Source: CAZSNT01 sp964607765
Lineage (GTDB): Bacteria; Verrucomicrobiota; Lentisphaeria; Oligosphaerales; JABHEG01
Length of the DNA: 64,000 bases
Reading direction: 5' to 3'
Assembly (NCBI GenBank): GCA_964607765.1
Contig: CAZSNT010000023.1
Location: 21,411 to 85,410 of the forward strand
Position numbers and translations under genes: made by a program. Position 1 is the stretch's first letter. The number at the start of each line of letters is the position of its first letter. Below are positions 6,762-14,127 of the stretch, piece after piece. The notes under the pieces were generated by a model. It did not search any database. It saw only the letters and a list, made by a program, of their open reading frames with translations, and was not told where the DNA came from.

Positions 6762-7497
6762 ACTCCTGGCGCGTGATCAGGTACTCGACCTCCACTTCCT
6801 TGGTCATGGGAATGACCCATTCGGCGTAGACGTCGACGACACGTTGCGGCTCGATCTTGAGCTGCTCCGGGTTCCCTCCCACATCTTCCCCGTAAGTCTC
6901 CGCTTTCAGCCGGACGCGGTTCAGGACTTCCTGTTCGATGTTGGCGTCGGTGATGCTCTCCAGGATTCCCTGCCTGTCCTCGGCCCGGATGAGTGCGTGG
7001 AACCGGTCCGGGGCCGAGAGGAACTTGCTTTCGGCGACGAACTTGCCGTAGTGCACGCGTTTGGACAGGGCTTGCAGGCAGTGAGCGTCGCTGATCGAGC
7101 TCGAGCCGTACTGGCCGTCGTCGCCTGCCCTGCAGATGTGGGGGACAACCTTCTGTTCATACACCCGCCGCACTTTGGCATTGACATTGATGTCGTTGGG
7201 CTTGAGCGGGTTCTCGGGATACTTCAAGGGCGGCAGAATGAGGGGACAGTCCAAGTCGTCGAAGAACGGGCGCTCGTCCGGGCTGGTGTAGCGACGGAGT
7301 CGCGCGTGGATCCGTTCGGTCTCGTGGAGCAGGTAGCCCACCAGGCTCTCACCGTTGGTCGCGTCGCCGAGGGCGTTCGGTACATATGTGATCGCATTGA
7401 CGCAGAACTGCGCCCGTTCGATAAGCGCGAAGATGATGGTCTCCTCGAGTCGGATGAGGACACCGCGGATGTTGCTCAACAGGAGTTGTTCGTTCAT
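6760..7497 (-). CDS. Chorismate mutase, yeast/plant-type (AroQ beta class)
   Basis: A 245-residue chorismate mutase converting chorismate to prephenate for Phe/Tyr synthesis. The all-helical eukaryote-like class is recognised from LSNIRGVLIRLEETIIFALIERAQF, LSKRVHYGKFVAESKF (holding the conserved Arg and Lys substrate ligands), ITDANIEQEVLNRVRLKAETYG and the C-terminal YAEWVIPMTKEVEVEYLITR. Length is close to yeast Aro7 (256), not the 90-residue bacterial AroQ domain. The ATG at 7497 overlaps the stop of the upstream TPR gene (ATGA); the open frame extends further but without similarity. Yeast Aro7 is allosterically controlled by Trp/Tyr; regulation here is unknown. Confidence 0.92.
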   Translation of the reverse strand: MNEQLLLSNIRGVLIRLEETIIFALIERAQFCVNAITYVPNALGDATNGESLVGYLLHETERIHARLRRYTSPDERPFFDDLDCPLILPPLKYPENPLKPNDINVNAKVRRVYEQKVVPHICRAGDDGQYGSSSISDAHCLQALSKRVHYGKFVAESKFLSAPDRFHALIRAEDRQGILESITDANIEQEVLNRVRLKAETYGEDVGGNPEQLKIEPQRVVDVYAEWVIPMTKEVEVEYLITRQE

Positions 7498-9263
7498 TTG
7501 CCTGCCGGCCTTCTGCTGTCCGTGATTTTGCGTCGAATCTGTGGGATGTCCACGTCCCTGGGGCCGGCGGCGAGGGCCGCATTCCAGTACGTCCGCGCCA
7601 TGACCCACAGGCCGTTGGCTGCGTAGATGTCGCCGGCGTGGTCCAGGATGATGGGATCGGGCTCACGCGTGCTCAAGCGCAAGGCGTCGTTGATCTGCAC
7701 GAGGGCCTCGCCGTACCGTTTCTGGCGGAAGTAGACCCAGGCGATGCTGTCCAGATAGGCGTAGTTTTCGGGTTCGGCCGCGAGGGCCTTCAGAACCCAA
7801 GTCTCGGCTGCGGGCAGGTCCCGGTTGTGATCGGCCATGACATAGCCCAGGAAATTGGCGCTCGCCGCATCGTCGGGGTCCAGTTCCAGGGCCTGTTTGA
7901 CTTTGTCGAGGCCGCGGTCCGTGTAGCCCAGGTCTTCGCACACGGCGGCATAGAACAGGTAGAAGTCGATGGTGAAAAACGCTTCGCGCTTGGCCTTCCG
8001 GGCGAGTTCTTCGGCGGTGGCGAGCGCTTTGGCTGTCTCCTGCAGGCGGTCCAGATTGCGGTACGCATGACTCTTGAGCAGGTAGCCTTCCGGGGGCAGT
8101 TCAGGCATTTTCTCAAGCATCTCAATGGCACGTTCGTCGCGGCCCTGACGCAGGTAGATGTAGCCGAGCCGCAGGTAACACTCCGGGACATTCGGGAACG
8201 CCACGGCTGCGAGCTCGAAGAAGTCCGCCGCCCGGTCCAGCCGTTCGGCAGCCAGGTAGTGCCGGCCGATGCGCAGGTAGAGATGCGGCTGCACGGACGC
8301 CGCTTTCATGACGCGCTCAAGGATCTCGACGGTCTCGTCTTCGCGTTCTTCGGCATTGAGCGCCTGCACCAGGAGAAGGTCGAGCTCAGGCGTCATCCAG
8401 TGCCGTTTTGTCTGAGCGAATCTGAGGAGCACGATCAGGTCTTCCCACGCCTCGAGTTCGGCCAGGATGCCGGCCAGACTCTCGATGTCGGCGGCCCGAC
8501 TCGCCTGTTCCTTCTCCTCGAGAGCCCGGCGTGCGTGGTTCAGAGCGAGGCGTTCGAGTTTCTCCGGGGAATACTCGTCCTGTTCGTCTGGGGCCAGGTG
8601 CATCAGCGAGCCGTAGAAGACCGCGGCGGCGTGTTCCACGGTGAAACGCCCCTGCTTCTTGAAGCGTCGGCGGGCACGCTTCAGCAGTCGCTTCACGTCG
8701 CCGTAGCGCTTGGCCTTCCAGTAGCAGACGGAGAGCTCCCGGACAAGCAGCGGCTCGCCCCAGTCGCCCCGCTCGATCGCGCGTTCGAGGATCTTGATCG
8801 ACTCGTCAACCTTGTCGCGAGCCAACAGCGCCTGCGTCAGGACAAGCTGGACTCTGGCCACTTCCGGGTGAGCTTCCGCGATGGGGCCGAGCGCCTCGAT
8901 GATCTTGTCGAAATTGCGCTCGAAGAGCCACGGGGTAACCAAGTACTTGAGCACGACATCCGAGTCAGGTGTCAGGATGAGAGCCTGCCGGTAGTGCTCG
9001 AGGAAAGTGTCGGGCTTGTCCGTTCCGCGGAGTTGCAGGAACAGACCCCACGCAAAGTGCCCCAGAGCATCCGCCGCGTTCCGCTCCGAATCGGTGAGGA
9101 GCAGATCGGCAGGTGCTTGCGGCGGCGTCTGGTAGAAAGCCGAAGCGACGGCGACGTCAGGGGAAGCAGGTGCAGCTGCCGGCGCACCAACGCAGGGCGC
9201 GCCACTGACAAGCACGCCGAGAAGGAGGGCAACGAGGACGAAGGCTTTCGGGCTCGAAGACAT
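7494..9263 (-). CDS. Secreted TPR-repeat protein
   Basis: A 589-residue protein with a signal peptide (KAFVLVALLLGVLVSGAPCVGA; the Cys could be lipidated, though the lipobox is poor) followed by repeated helix-turn-helix TPR units from about residue 60 to the end (for example HYRQALILTPDSDVVLKYL, LEQALELDPDDAASANFLGYV-like pairs, ALVQINDALRLSTREPDPIILDHAGDIYAANG). The role would be a periplasmic or outer-membrane-attached protein-interaction scaffold. It lies 33 bases after the bS22-like gene and is translationally coupled to chorismate mutase downstream, an unusual pairing. Confidence 0.85.
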   Translation of the reverse strand: MSSSPKAFVLVALLLGVLVSGAPCVGAPAAAPASPDVAVASAFYQTPPQAPADLLLTDSERNAADALGHFAWGLFLQLRGTDKPDTFLEHYRQALILTPDSDVVLKYLVTPWLFERNFDKIIEALGPIAEAHPEVARVQLVLTQALLARDKVDESIKILERAIERGDWGEPLLVRELSVCYWKAKRYGDVKRLLKRARRRFKKQGRFTVEHAAAVFYGSLMHLAPDEQDEYSPEKLERLALNHARRALEEKEQASRAADIESLAGILAELEAWEDLIVLLRFAQTKRHWMTPELDLLLVQALNAEEREDETVEILERVMKAASVQPHLYLRIGRHYLAAERLDRAADFFELAAVAFPNVPECYLRLGYIYLRQGRDERAIEMLEKMPELPPEGYLLKSHAYRNLDRLQETAKALATAEELARKAKREAFFTIDFYLFYAAVCEDLGYTDRGLDKVKQALELDPDDAASANFLGYVMADHNRDLPAAETWVLKALAAEPENYAYLDSIAWVYFRQKRYGEALVQINDALRLSTREPDPIILDHAGDIYAANGLWVMARTYWNAALAAGPRDVDIPQIRRKITDSRRPAGK

Positions 9264-9296
9264 TCTCGGCGTTCCCAGTCGTGAGCGTCTGGTGCG

Positions 9297-9386
9297 CTAC
9301 TTATTCTTGTGTCGCTGAGCCTTGAGTTGCTTGCGCCGCTTGTGCTTAGCGATTTTTCTGAGCCGTTTCTTCTTGACCGAACCCAT
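9297..9386 (-). CDS. 29-residue ribosomal protein, bS22 / AURKAIP1-COX24 type
   Basis: A tiny frame starting MGSVKKKRLRKIAKHKRRKQ, with Lys/Arg at most positions to its end. It closely resembles the bacterial AURKAIP1/COX24-domain proteins, known in mycobacteria as ribosomal protein bS22 and homologous to mitochondrial mS38 of the small subunit. AGAGGA stands about ten bases before the ATG, and a -35/-10 pair lies 70-95 bases upstream. Assigned by the hallmark MGSVxKKR start and composition. The TPR gene follows after 33 bases and may share the transcript. Confidence 0.85.
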   Translation of the reverse strand: MGSVKKKRLRKIAKHKRRKQLKAQRHKNK

Positions 9387-9451
9387 CAGTCACTTGTTCC
9401 TCTTGTGCTTGTTCCCGCTGTCCGCTCGCGGCTGTTTTAGGCAAGTCAACA

Positions 9452-9479
9452 AAAATAGCGGCCCAATGTCCTTTTTCAA
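9452..9479 (-). promoter_or_regulatory. Promoter before the bS22-like gene
   Basis: On the minus strand TTGAAA, 16 bases, TATTTT, about 65 bases before the start codon. Confidence 0.45.
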
Positions 9480-9612
9480 TAGTAGCCGTGCCCGAATACG
9501 CGGAAAGACACGCAGAAAGGGGCACGGGGGGCATGGCATTGCTGTACGGGCGGGCCTAGAATATGTCGGATGCAGGGGGAGCGGGATCGTGTCGTACAGA
9601 CGGAGACGGGCT

Positions 9613-10428
9613 GTGAAGCTGGCAATGTGCAACGAGTTTTGCGAGGGTTGGCCGATCGAGCGTGTTTTCGGGCTTGCGGCCGCCACAGGATACGACGGGG
9701 TGGAGATTGCTCCGTTCACGTTGTGCGGGGATGTTCGCGATCTGACCGGCGAGCAGCGTCGCGACGTGGTTCGGGCCGCGACGGCGTCGGGTGTTGCGGT
9801 GGTTGGTCTGCACTGGCTGCTGGTCAGCCCGGACGGGCTCTACATCAATCATCCGGATCCCGAGATCCGGCGCGAGACCGGCGCGTACTTCAGTGCGCTG
9901 GTGCAGTGTTGCGCGGACATGGGCGGCACAAAGATGGTCATTGGCTCGCCGAAGCAACGCAATGTGTTCCCCGGTCTCACGTATGATCAGGCGTGGGACT
10001 TCACCGTCGCGCTTTTCGAGGGGGTCCTCCCTGTTGCCGAGGCGTGCGGAGTTGATCTGTGCATTGAGCCTCTCGCGCATACCGAGACGGACTTCATCAC
10101 CACAGCGGCCGACGGGCGGCGGCTGTGCGACGCTCTCGCGCATCCCAGATTCAGGCTGCACCTTGACGTTAAGGCGATGTCTGCGGAGAGTGGGCCGGTT
10201 GCTGCGACAATCCGGGAGTCGGCCGGGTACATCGGGCATTTCCATGCCAACGACGCGAATCGCGGGTATCCGGGGGCCGGCGACACGGCGTTCGAGCCGA
10301 TCATGGCTGCGCTGACTGAGGTCGGCTACGAGGAGTGGGTGTCGGTTGAGGTGTTTGATTTCTCGCCGGGCCCGGAAGCGATCGCCCGGGAGAGTATCAG
10401 GACGCTGCGAGGAGCACTGGGAGACTGA
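9613..10428 (+). CDS. Sugar phosphate isomerase/epimerase family protein (TIM barrel)
   Basis: A 271-residue xylose-isomerase-like TIM-barrel protein. The N-terminal strand KLAMCNEFCEGWPIERVFGLAAATGYDGVEIAPFTL, the central CGVDLCIEPLAHTETDF (metal-binding Glu), FRLHLDVKAM and the HFHANDANRGYPGAGDTAF segment (His-x-x-Asp metal ligands and substrate loop) place it with sugar isomerases/epimerases and inositol catabolism enzymes; the exact substrate cannot be read. The GTG at 9613 is preferred because GGAG lies seven bases before it and homology starts there. It is followed four bases later by a PmoA-like gene, suggesting a shared sugar-derivative catabolic operon. Confidence 0.83.
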   Translation: MKLAMCNEFCEGWPIERVFGLAAATGYDGVEIAPFTLCGDVRDLTGEQRRDVVRAATASGVAVVGLHWLLVSPDGLYINHPDPEIRRETGAYFSALVQCCADMGGTKMVIGSPKQRNVFPGLTYDQAWDFTVALFEGVLPVAEACGVDLCIEPLAHTETDFITTAADGRRLCDALAHPRFRLHLDVKAMSAESGPVAATIRESAGYIGHFHANDANRGYPGAGDTAFEPIMAALTEVGYEEWVSVEVFDFSPGPEAIARESIRTLRGALGD

Positions 10429-10432
10429 GCTG

Positions 10433-11620
10433 ATGACCATCGAAGCTCTGACCGTCACGGCTGGCGAGCACGGTCGGGAGAACTGTCCTGTGTGGCTGGA
10501 CGTGGCGCCTGGGGCAGTGCCGGCGCCGTATGGCGTGTTCGAGGACGAGGCAGGCCGGCGGATACCGTACCAGACGACCACGGCCGGGCCTCCGCGGCTG
10601 TGCATCATCTTGCCCAGGCTGCTGCGCGGCGAGAGCACAACGTTCAGGCTGGTCGCCACGGACGTCGACCCAGATGTGACCGTTGCGCTGAATCGGGTCC
10701 GGGACGGGCAGATCGACGTGTCGGTGGCCGGCAGTCTGTTCACGACGTATCACTACGGCAGCGGCTGGGCTCGGCCGTTCCTGATGCCGGTGATCGGCCC
10801 GTTCGGCGCCCCGGTCACCCGTCACTACCCCGTCGAGAGCCGGGACGGCGAGACGTCGGACCACCCGCACCACAAGAGCGTGTGGGTCGCCTGGGGCGAC
10901 GTGAATGGCTCCGACAACTGGAGTGAGCAGCACGGCCACGCACGGCAGGAGCATCAGCGTTTCGAGTCGGTGGAGAGCGGCCCCGTGTTTGGCCGGATCG
11001 CGGCGGTCAATGACTGGGTGACGGACGAGGGGGAGAAGCTGCTGGAGGAACACCGCACGCTGACCTTCTACAATCTGCCCGACACGGGCAGATTCATCGA
11101 TCTGAAGGTGGTGTTTCGGGCCACGGAAGGTCCAGTCACGTTCGGGGACACCAAGGAAGGCGGGATAGCGTCGGTGCGAGTGGCCACCAGCATGGACGCC
11201 TCGGGCGCGGGCAGCATCCGCAACTCCTACGGCGGCACGAACGAGGCGGAGACGTGGGGGAAGAAAGCGCATTGGTGCGACTATGTCGGACCTGTCGACG
11301 GACAGACGGTGGGAATCACCGTCTTCGACACGCCGGGCAACTTCCGCTACCCGACCACGTGGCACGTGCGCAACTACGGGCTGATGACGGCGAACCCGTT
11401 CGGTCTGAGTTACTTCCTGTGCGACAAAGCGGCGGACGGCTCGCACACGATCGGGCGCGACGCTGTGTTTCCGTTCGCATACCGGCTTTACATCCACGCG
11501 GGCGACACGGACGCCGCTGACGTTGCGGGGAAGTTCCTGGACTATGTGGCGCCGCCCGGCTGCGCACCTACTTCGCCACCAGTCCGTGCTTGCGGAACTC
11601 CAGGTACAACAGGCGGCTGA
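10433..11620 (+). CDS. PmoA family protein (DUF6807-like)
   Basis: A 395-residue protein with the features of the misleadingly named PmoA family: a beta-rich fold, PFLMPVIGPFGAPVTRHYP, DHPHHKSVWVAWGDVNG (clustered histidines, likely a metal or active site) and later HWCDYVGPVDGQTVGITVFD with NPFGLSYF. Members occur beside sugar oxidoreductases and isomerases in polysaccharide degraders, as here. Homology appears to end near FLDYVAPP; the last 20 residues (rich in Pro, Cys, Gly) are read through the 3' end of the convergent exonuclease gene, so the natural stop may have been lost. ATG at 10433, nine bases after GGGAG. Confidence 0.82.
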   Translation: MTIEALTVTAGEHGRENCPVWLDVAPGAVPAPYGVFEDEAGRRIPYQTTTAGPPRLCIILPRLLRGESTTFRLVATDVDPDVTVALNRVRDGQIDVSVAGSLFTTYHYGSGWARPFLMPVIGPFGAPVTRHYPVESRDGETSDHPHHKSVWVAWGDVNGSDNWSEQHGHARQEHQRFESVESGPVFGRIAAVNDWVTDEGEKLLEEHRTLTFYNLPDTGRFIDLKVVFRATEGPVTFGDTKEGGIASVRVATSMDASGAGSIRNSYGGTNEAETWGKKAHWCDYVGPVDGQTVGITVFDTPGNFRYPTTWHVRNYGLMTANPFGLSYFLCDKAADGSHTIGRDAVFPFAYRLYIHAGDTDAADVAGKFLDYVAPPGCAPTSPPVRACGTPGTTGG

Positions 11621-12155
11621 CCCACGCGTCGGTCGCGGCGTAGAGGATCTGCTTCTGCGTCAGGTCCGCTCGTGCCCAATTGCTGCGTTGCGCTGACTTC
11701 GAGATGCGGAATTCGAGCACGCTGGCTGCCAGGCCGCGGAGGCCGTGCATGCCGAGCTCGTGCTCCCGTGCGACCGCCCCGATGTCGACGAAACCGGCCG
11801 CGGCGAACTGCCGGAGTTCCTGCAGACCCTTGATGTCATCGTGCACGGCTACGCCGGCTTTGACGATGTGCGGCAGGGCGAGCAGTCGCGCCACGGGTTT
11901 CGGCAGCCCGGTCCGGCCTACCTGGACGACGTAGACGGCCTCGCCGCCGGCAAACTGAATGAGGGAAGGCAGGTACGACTGTCCTTTGCGGAAGGCCGGC
12001 CGCGTTTCCGTGTCGAACCCGAGCAGATCCTCCGCCTCGAGCGTCCTCACCATCTCCCGGCACTCGGCTCGTGTGCGCACGACACGGATCGGCCCCGAGT
12101 AGCGCCGGAGCGGCAGTTCGTTGATCTGATCTTTGCTGAGCCTGTTGCGGTTCAT
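11568..12155 (-). CDS. RNase D-like 3'-5' exonuclease (DEDD family)
   Basis: A 195-residue single-domain exonuclease. The DEDD acidic residues are seen in LLGFDTETRPAF (Asp and Glu of Exo I), AGVAVHDDIKGL (Exo II) and LYAATDAWVSRLLY (Exo III, Tyr-x(3)-Asp). The HRDC domain of true RNase D is absent, so the substrate may be RNA or DNA; such short forms are common in many bacteria. The last 50 bases overlap the PmoA-like gene tail to tail. Transcribed away from leuCD. Confidence 0.9.
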   Translation of the reverse strand: MNRNRLSKDQINELPLRRYSGPIRVVRTRAECREMVRTLEAEDLLGFDTETRPAFRKGQSYLPSLIQFAGGEAVYVVQVGRTGLPKPVARLLALPHIVKAGVAVHDDIKGLQELRQFAAAGFVDIGAVAREHELGMHGLRGLAASVLEFRISKSAQRSNWARADLTQKQILYAATDAWVSRLLYLEFRKHGLVAK

Positions 12156-12193
12156 CGTGTCATTGACCGGTTGTGGTGCGAGTCCGGACAGGC

Positions 12194-12222
12194 TTGTCTT
12201 TTGCCTGCCCCGCCAGTAAACT
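12194..12222 (+). promoter_or_regulatory. Promoter before leuC
   Basis: TTGTCT, 17 bases, TAAACT, ending 56 bases before the leuC start. Confidence 0.45.
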
Positions 12223-12278
12223 ACACCACGTTCGGGCGGTTAGCCTGTTCGCGAAGCATTCAAAGAGGGCTGTTGGCG

Positions 12279-13577
12279 ATGGGCATGACCATCACAGAGA
12301 AGATTCTGGCGCGCGCGGCGGCACGCGACAGTGTGAGTGCGGGCGAGAACGTCTGGGTCAACGCGGACGTGTTGATGACACACGATGTCTGCGGCCCGGG
12401 CACGATCGGCATCTTCCAGCGCGAATTCGGCGTCGACGCGGCTGTGTTCGACCCGGAACGTATCGTGCTGACCCCGGACCACTACATCTTCACTGCTGAC
12501 ACCAAGTGCCTGCGTAATATCGACACGTGCCGCGAGTTCGCCGCGGCCCAGAAGTTGCCTCATTTCTACGACCCGGGCACTCCCTCGTATTCCGGCGTCT
12601 GCCATGTCACGCTGCCCGAGAAGGGACACTGCCGGCCGGGCGAGGTCATGTTCGGCACGGATTCCCACACCTGCACGCACGGCGCGTTCGGTGAGTTCGC
12701 CACCGGCATCGGCAATACGGATGCGGCGTTCGTGATGGGCACGGGACGGCTCCTGATCAAAGTGCCGGCCAGCATGAAGTTCATTGTCGAGGGGGCCATG
12801 CCCGACGGGGTGATGGCCAAAGACATCATCTTGCGTATCATCGGCGACGTTGGCGTGGACGGCGCTACGTACCGGGCCATGGAGTTTGCCGGCAGCACGG
12901 TTCGCGCGCTGGCCATGGAAGAGCGGATGACGCTGTGCAACATGGCGATCGAGGCCGGGGGCAAGAACGGCATCATCGCTGCCGACGACGTGACGCTGGA
13001 CTACGTGCAGAGCCGCACCGACAAGGCGTTTGTCCGTTTCGAGAGTGACGCTGACGCTGAGTACGTGAGTACGCATCGCTATGCCGCTGCCGATCTGGAG
13101 CCGGTTGTTGCGCTGCCGCACTCGCCCGACCATGTCGTGCCGGCAACCGACTGTGCGGATCACGCCATCGACCGGGTCTACATCGGCAGCTGTACCGGCG
13201 GGAAGATTGCAGATTTCGCCGCTGCCGCGCGGATCCTGAAGGACCGTAAAGTCTGCGTCGACACGTTCCTTGTGCCCGCCACGGCCGAGGTGGAGCAGGC
13301 GCTCGCCAGCCAGACGCTGGACGGCGTTCCGCTGCTGCGTGTGTTTCGGGATGCCGGCTGCCTTGAGCCGGCGCCGCCGTCGTGTGCTGCGTGTCTGGGC
13401 GGGCCGGAGGACACGTTTGGGCGTTGCGCCGGTCAGGAAGTGTGCGTCAGTACGACGAACCGCAATTTTGTTGGGCGCATGGGCTCGAAACAGGCGTCGG
13501 TGATTCTGGCATCGCCGATGACCGCTGCGGCTTCGGCAGTTGCGGGACGGATAGCGGATCCGCGGGAGTTGCTGTGA
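12279..13577 (+). CDS. leuC: 3-isopropylmalate dehydratase large subunit
   Basis: A 432-residue aconitase-family protein of the LeuC/homoaconitase type, isomerising 2- and 3-isopropylmalate through a 4Fe-4S cluster. Visible cluster cysteines are in YIGSCTGGKIADF and in CAACLGGPEDTFGRCAGQEVC, followed by STTNRNFVGRMGS. FGTDSHTCTHGAFGEFATGIG is the substrate-binding motif. ATG at 12279 or 12285 (MTITEKI) both fit; AGAGGG is about ten bases before the first. It overlaps leuD by one base. Specificity for isopropylmalate rather than homoaconitate is inferred from leuA in the same window. Confidence 0.92.
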   Translation: MGMTITEKILARAAARDSVSAGENVWVNADVLMTHDVCGPGTIGIFQREFGVDAAVFDPERIVLTPDHYIFTADTKCLRNIDTCREFAAAQKLPHFYDPGTPSYSGVCHVTLPEKGHCRPGEVMFGTDSHTCTHGAFGEFATGIGNTDAAFVMGTGRLLIKVPASMKFIVEGAMPDGVMAKDIILRIIGDVGVDGATYRAMEFAGSTVRALAMEERMTLCNMAIEAGGKNGIIAADDVTLDYVQSRTDKAFVRFESDADAEYVSTHRYAAADLEPVVALPHSPDHVVPATDCADHAIDRVYIGSCTGGKIADFAAAARILKDRKVCVDTFLVPATAEVEQALASQTLDGVPLLRVFRDAGCLEPAPPSCAACLGGPEDTFGRCAGQEVCVSTTNRNFVGRMGSKQASVILASPMTAAASAVAGRIADPRELL

Positions 13578-14116
13578 TGGGACACGTTATCGACGGCAAA
13601 GTCTTCGTGGTGGAAGACAGCATTGACACCGACCAGATCATTCCGGCGCAGCACCTGAACCTGGTGCCTACGATCCCCGAGGAATACGAGGCGCTGGGCA
13701 GCCATGCGCTGAGCGGACTGCCGGACACGTATCCGCCGTTTGTCCAGCCCGGCGCGACGCACAGTGAATACACTGTTGTGATCGCGGGCCGCAATTTCGG
13801 TTGCGGCTCCAGTCGCGAGCATGCTCCAGTCAGCCTGGGGGCGGCAGGCGTCCGGGTTGTGGTTGCCGAGTCGTTTGCGCGGATTTTCTTCCGTAATGCA
13901 ATCGCTACAGGCGAGCTTTTTCCGGTGGAGTGCAGGACTCGGCTCTGCGACACGCTGCGGACCGGCGATGCGGTTACGGTGGATCTGGACGCGAACCGGT
14001 TGGTGGCAGCTGCCACCGGTTCCGTGTTCGAATTGGGGGCGCTGGGTGACGCTTTGGCCGTCATCGACCACGGCGGCCTGTTCGGGTATGCTCGTGCCAC
14101 GGGGATGATTCGCTGA
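13577..14116 (+). CDS. leuD: 3-isopropylmalate dehydratase small subunit
   Basis: A 179-residue swivel-domain subunit partnering LeuC. Typical motifs are DSIDTDQIIPAQHL, AGRNFGCGSSREHAP (substrate loop) and VAESFARIFFRNAIATGELFPV. The ATG shares its A with the leuC TGA stop, so expression is coupled. Length fits the short (archaeal-type) LeuD class. Followed 11 bases later by an unrelated secreted protein in the same direction. Confidence 0.94.
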   Translation: MGHVIDGKVFVVEDSIDTDQIIPAQHLNLVPTIPEEYEALGSHALSGLPDTYPPFVQPGATHSEYTVVIAGRNFGCGSSREHAPVSLGAAGVRVVVAESFARIFFRNAIATGELFPVECRTRLCDTLRTGDAVTVDLDANRLVAAATGSVFELGALGDALAVIDHGGLFGYARATGMIR

Positions 14117-14127
14117 TCGGAGGGATC

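Noticed and set aside
7638..9284. Long plus-strand frame opposite the TPR gene
   Set aside because: Shadow of a clear TPR-repeat gene; no recognisable domain and no ribosome site.
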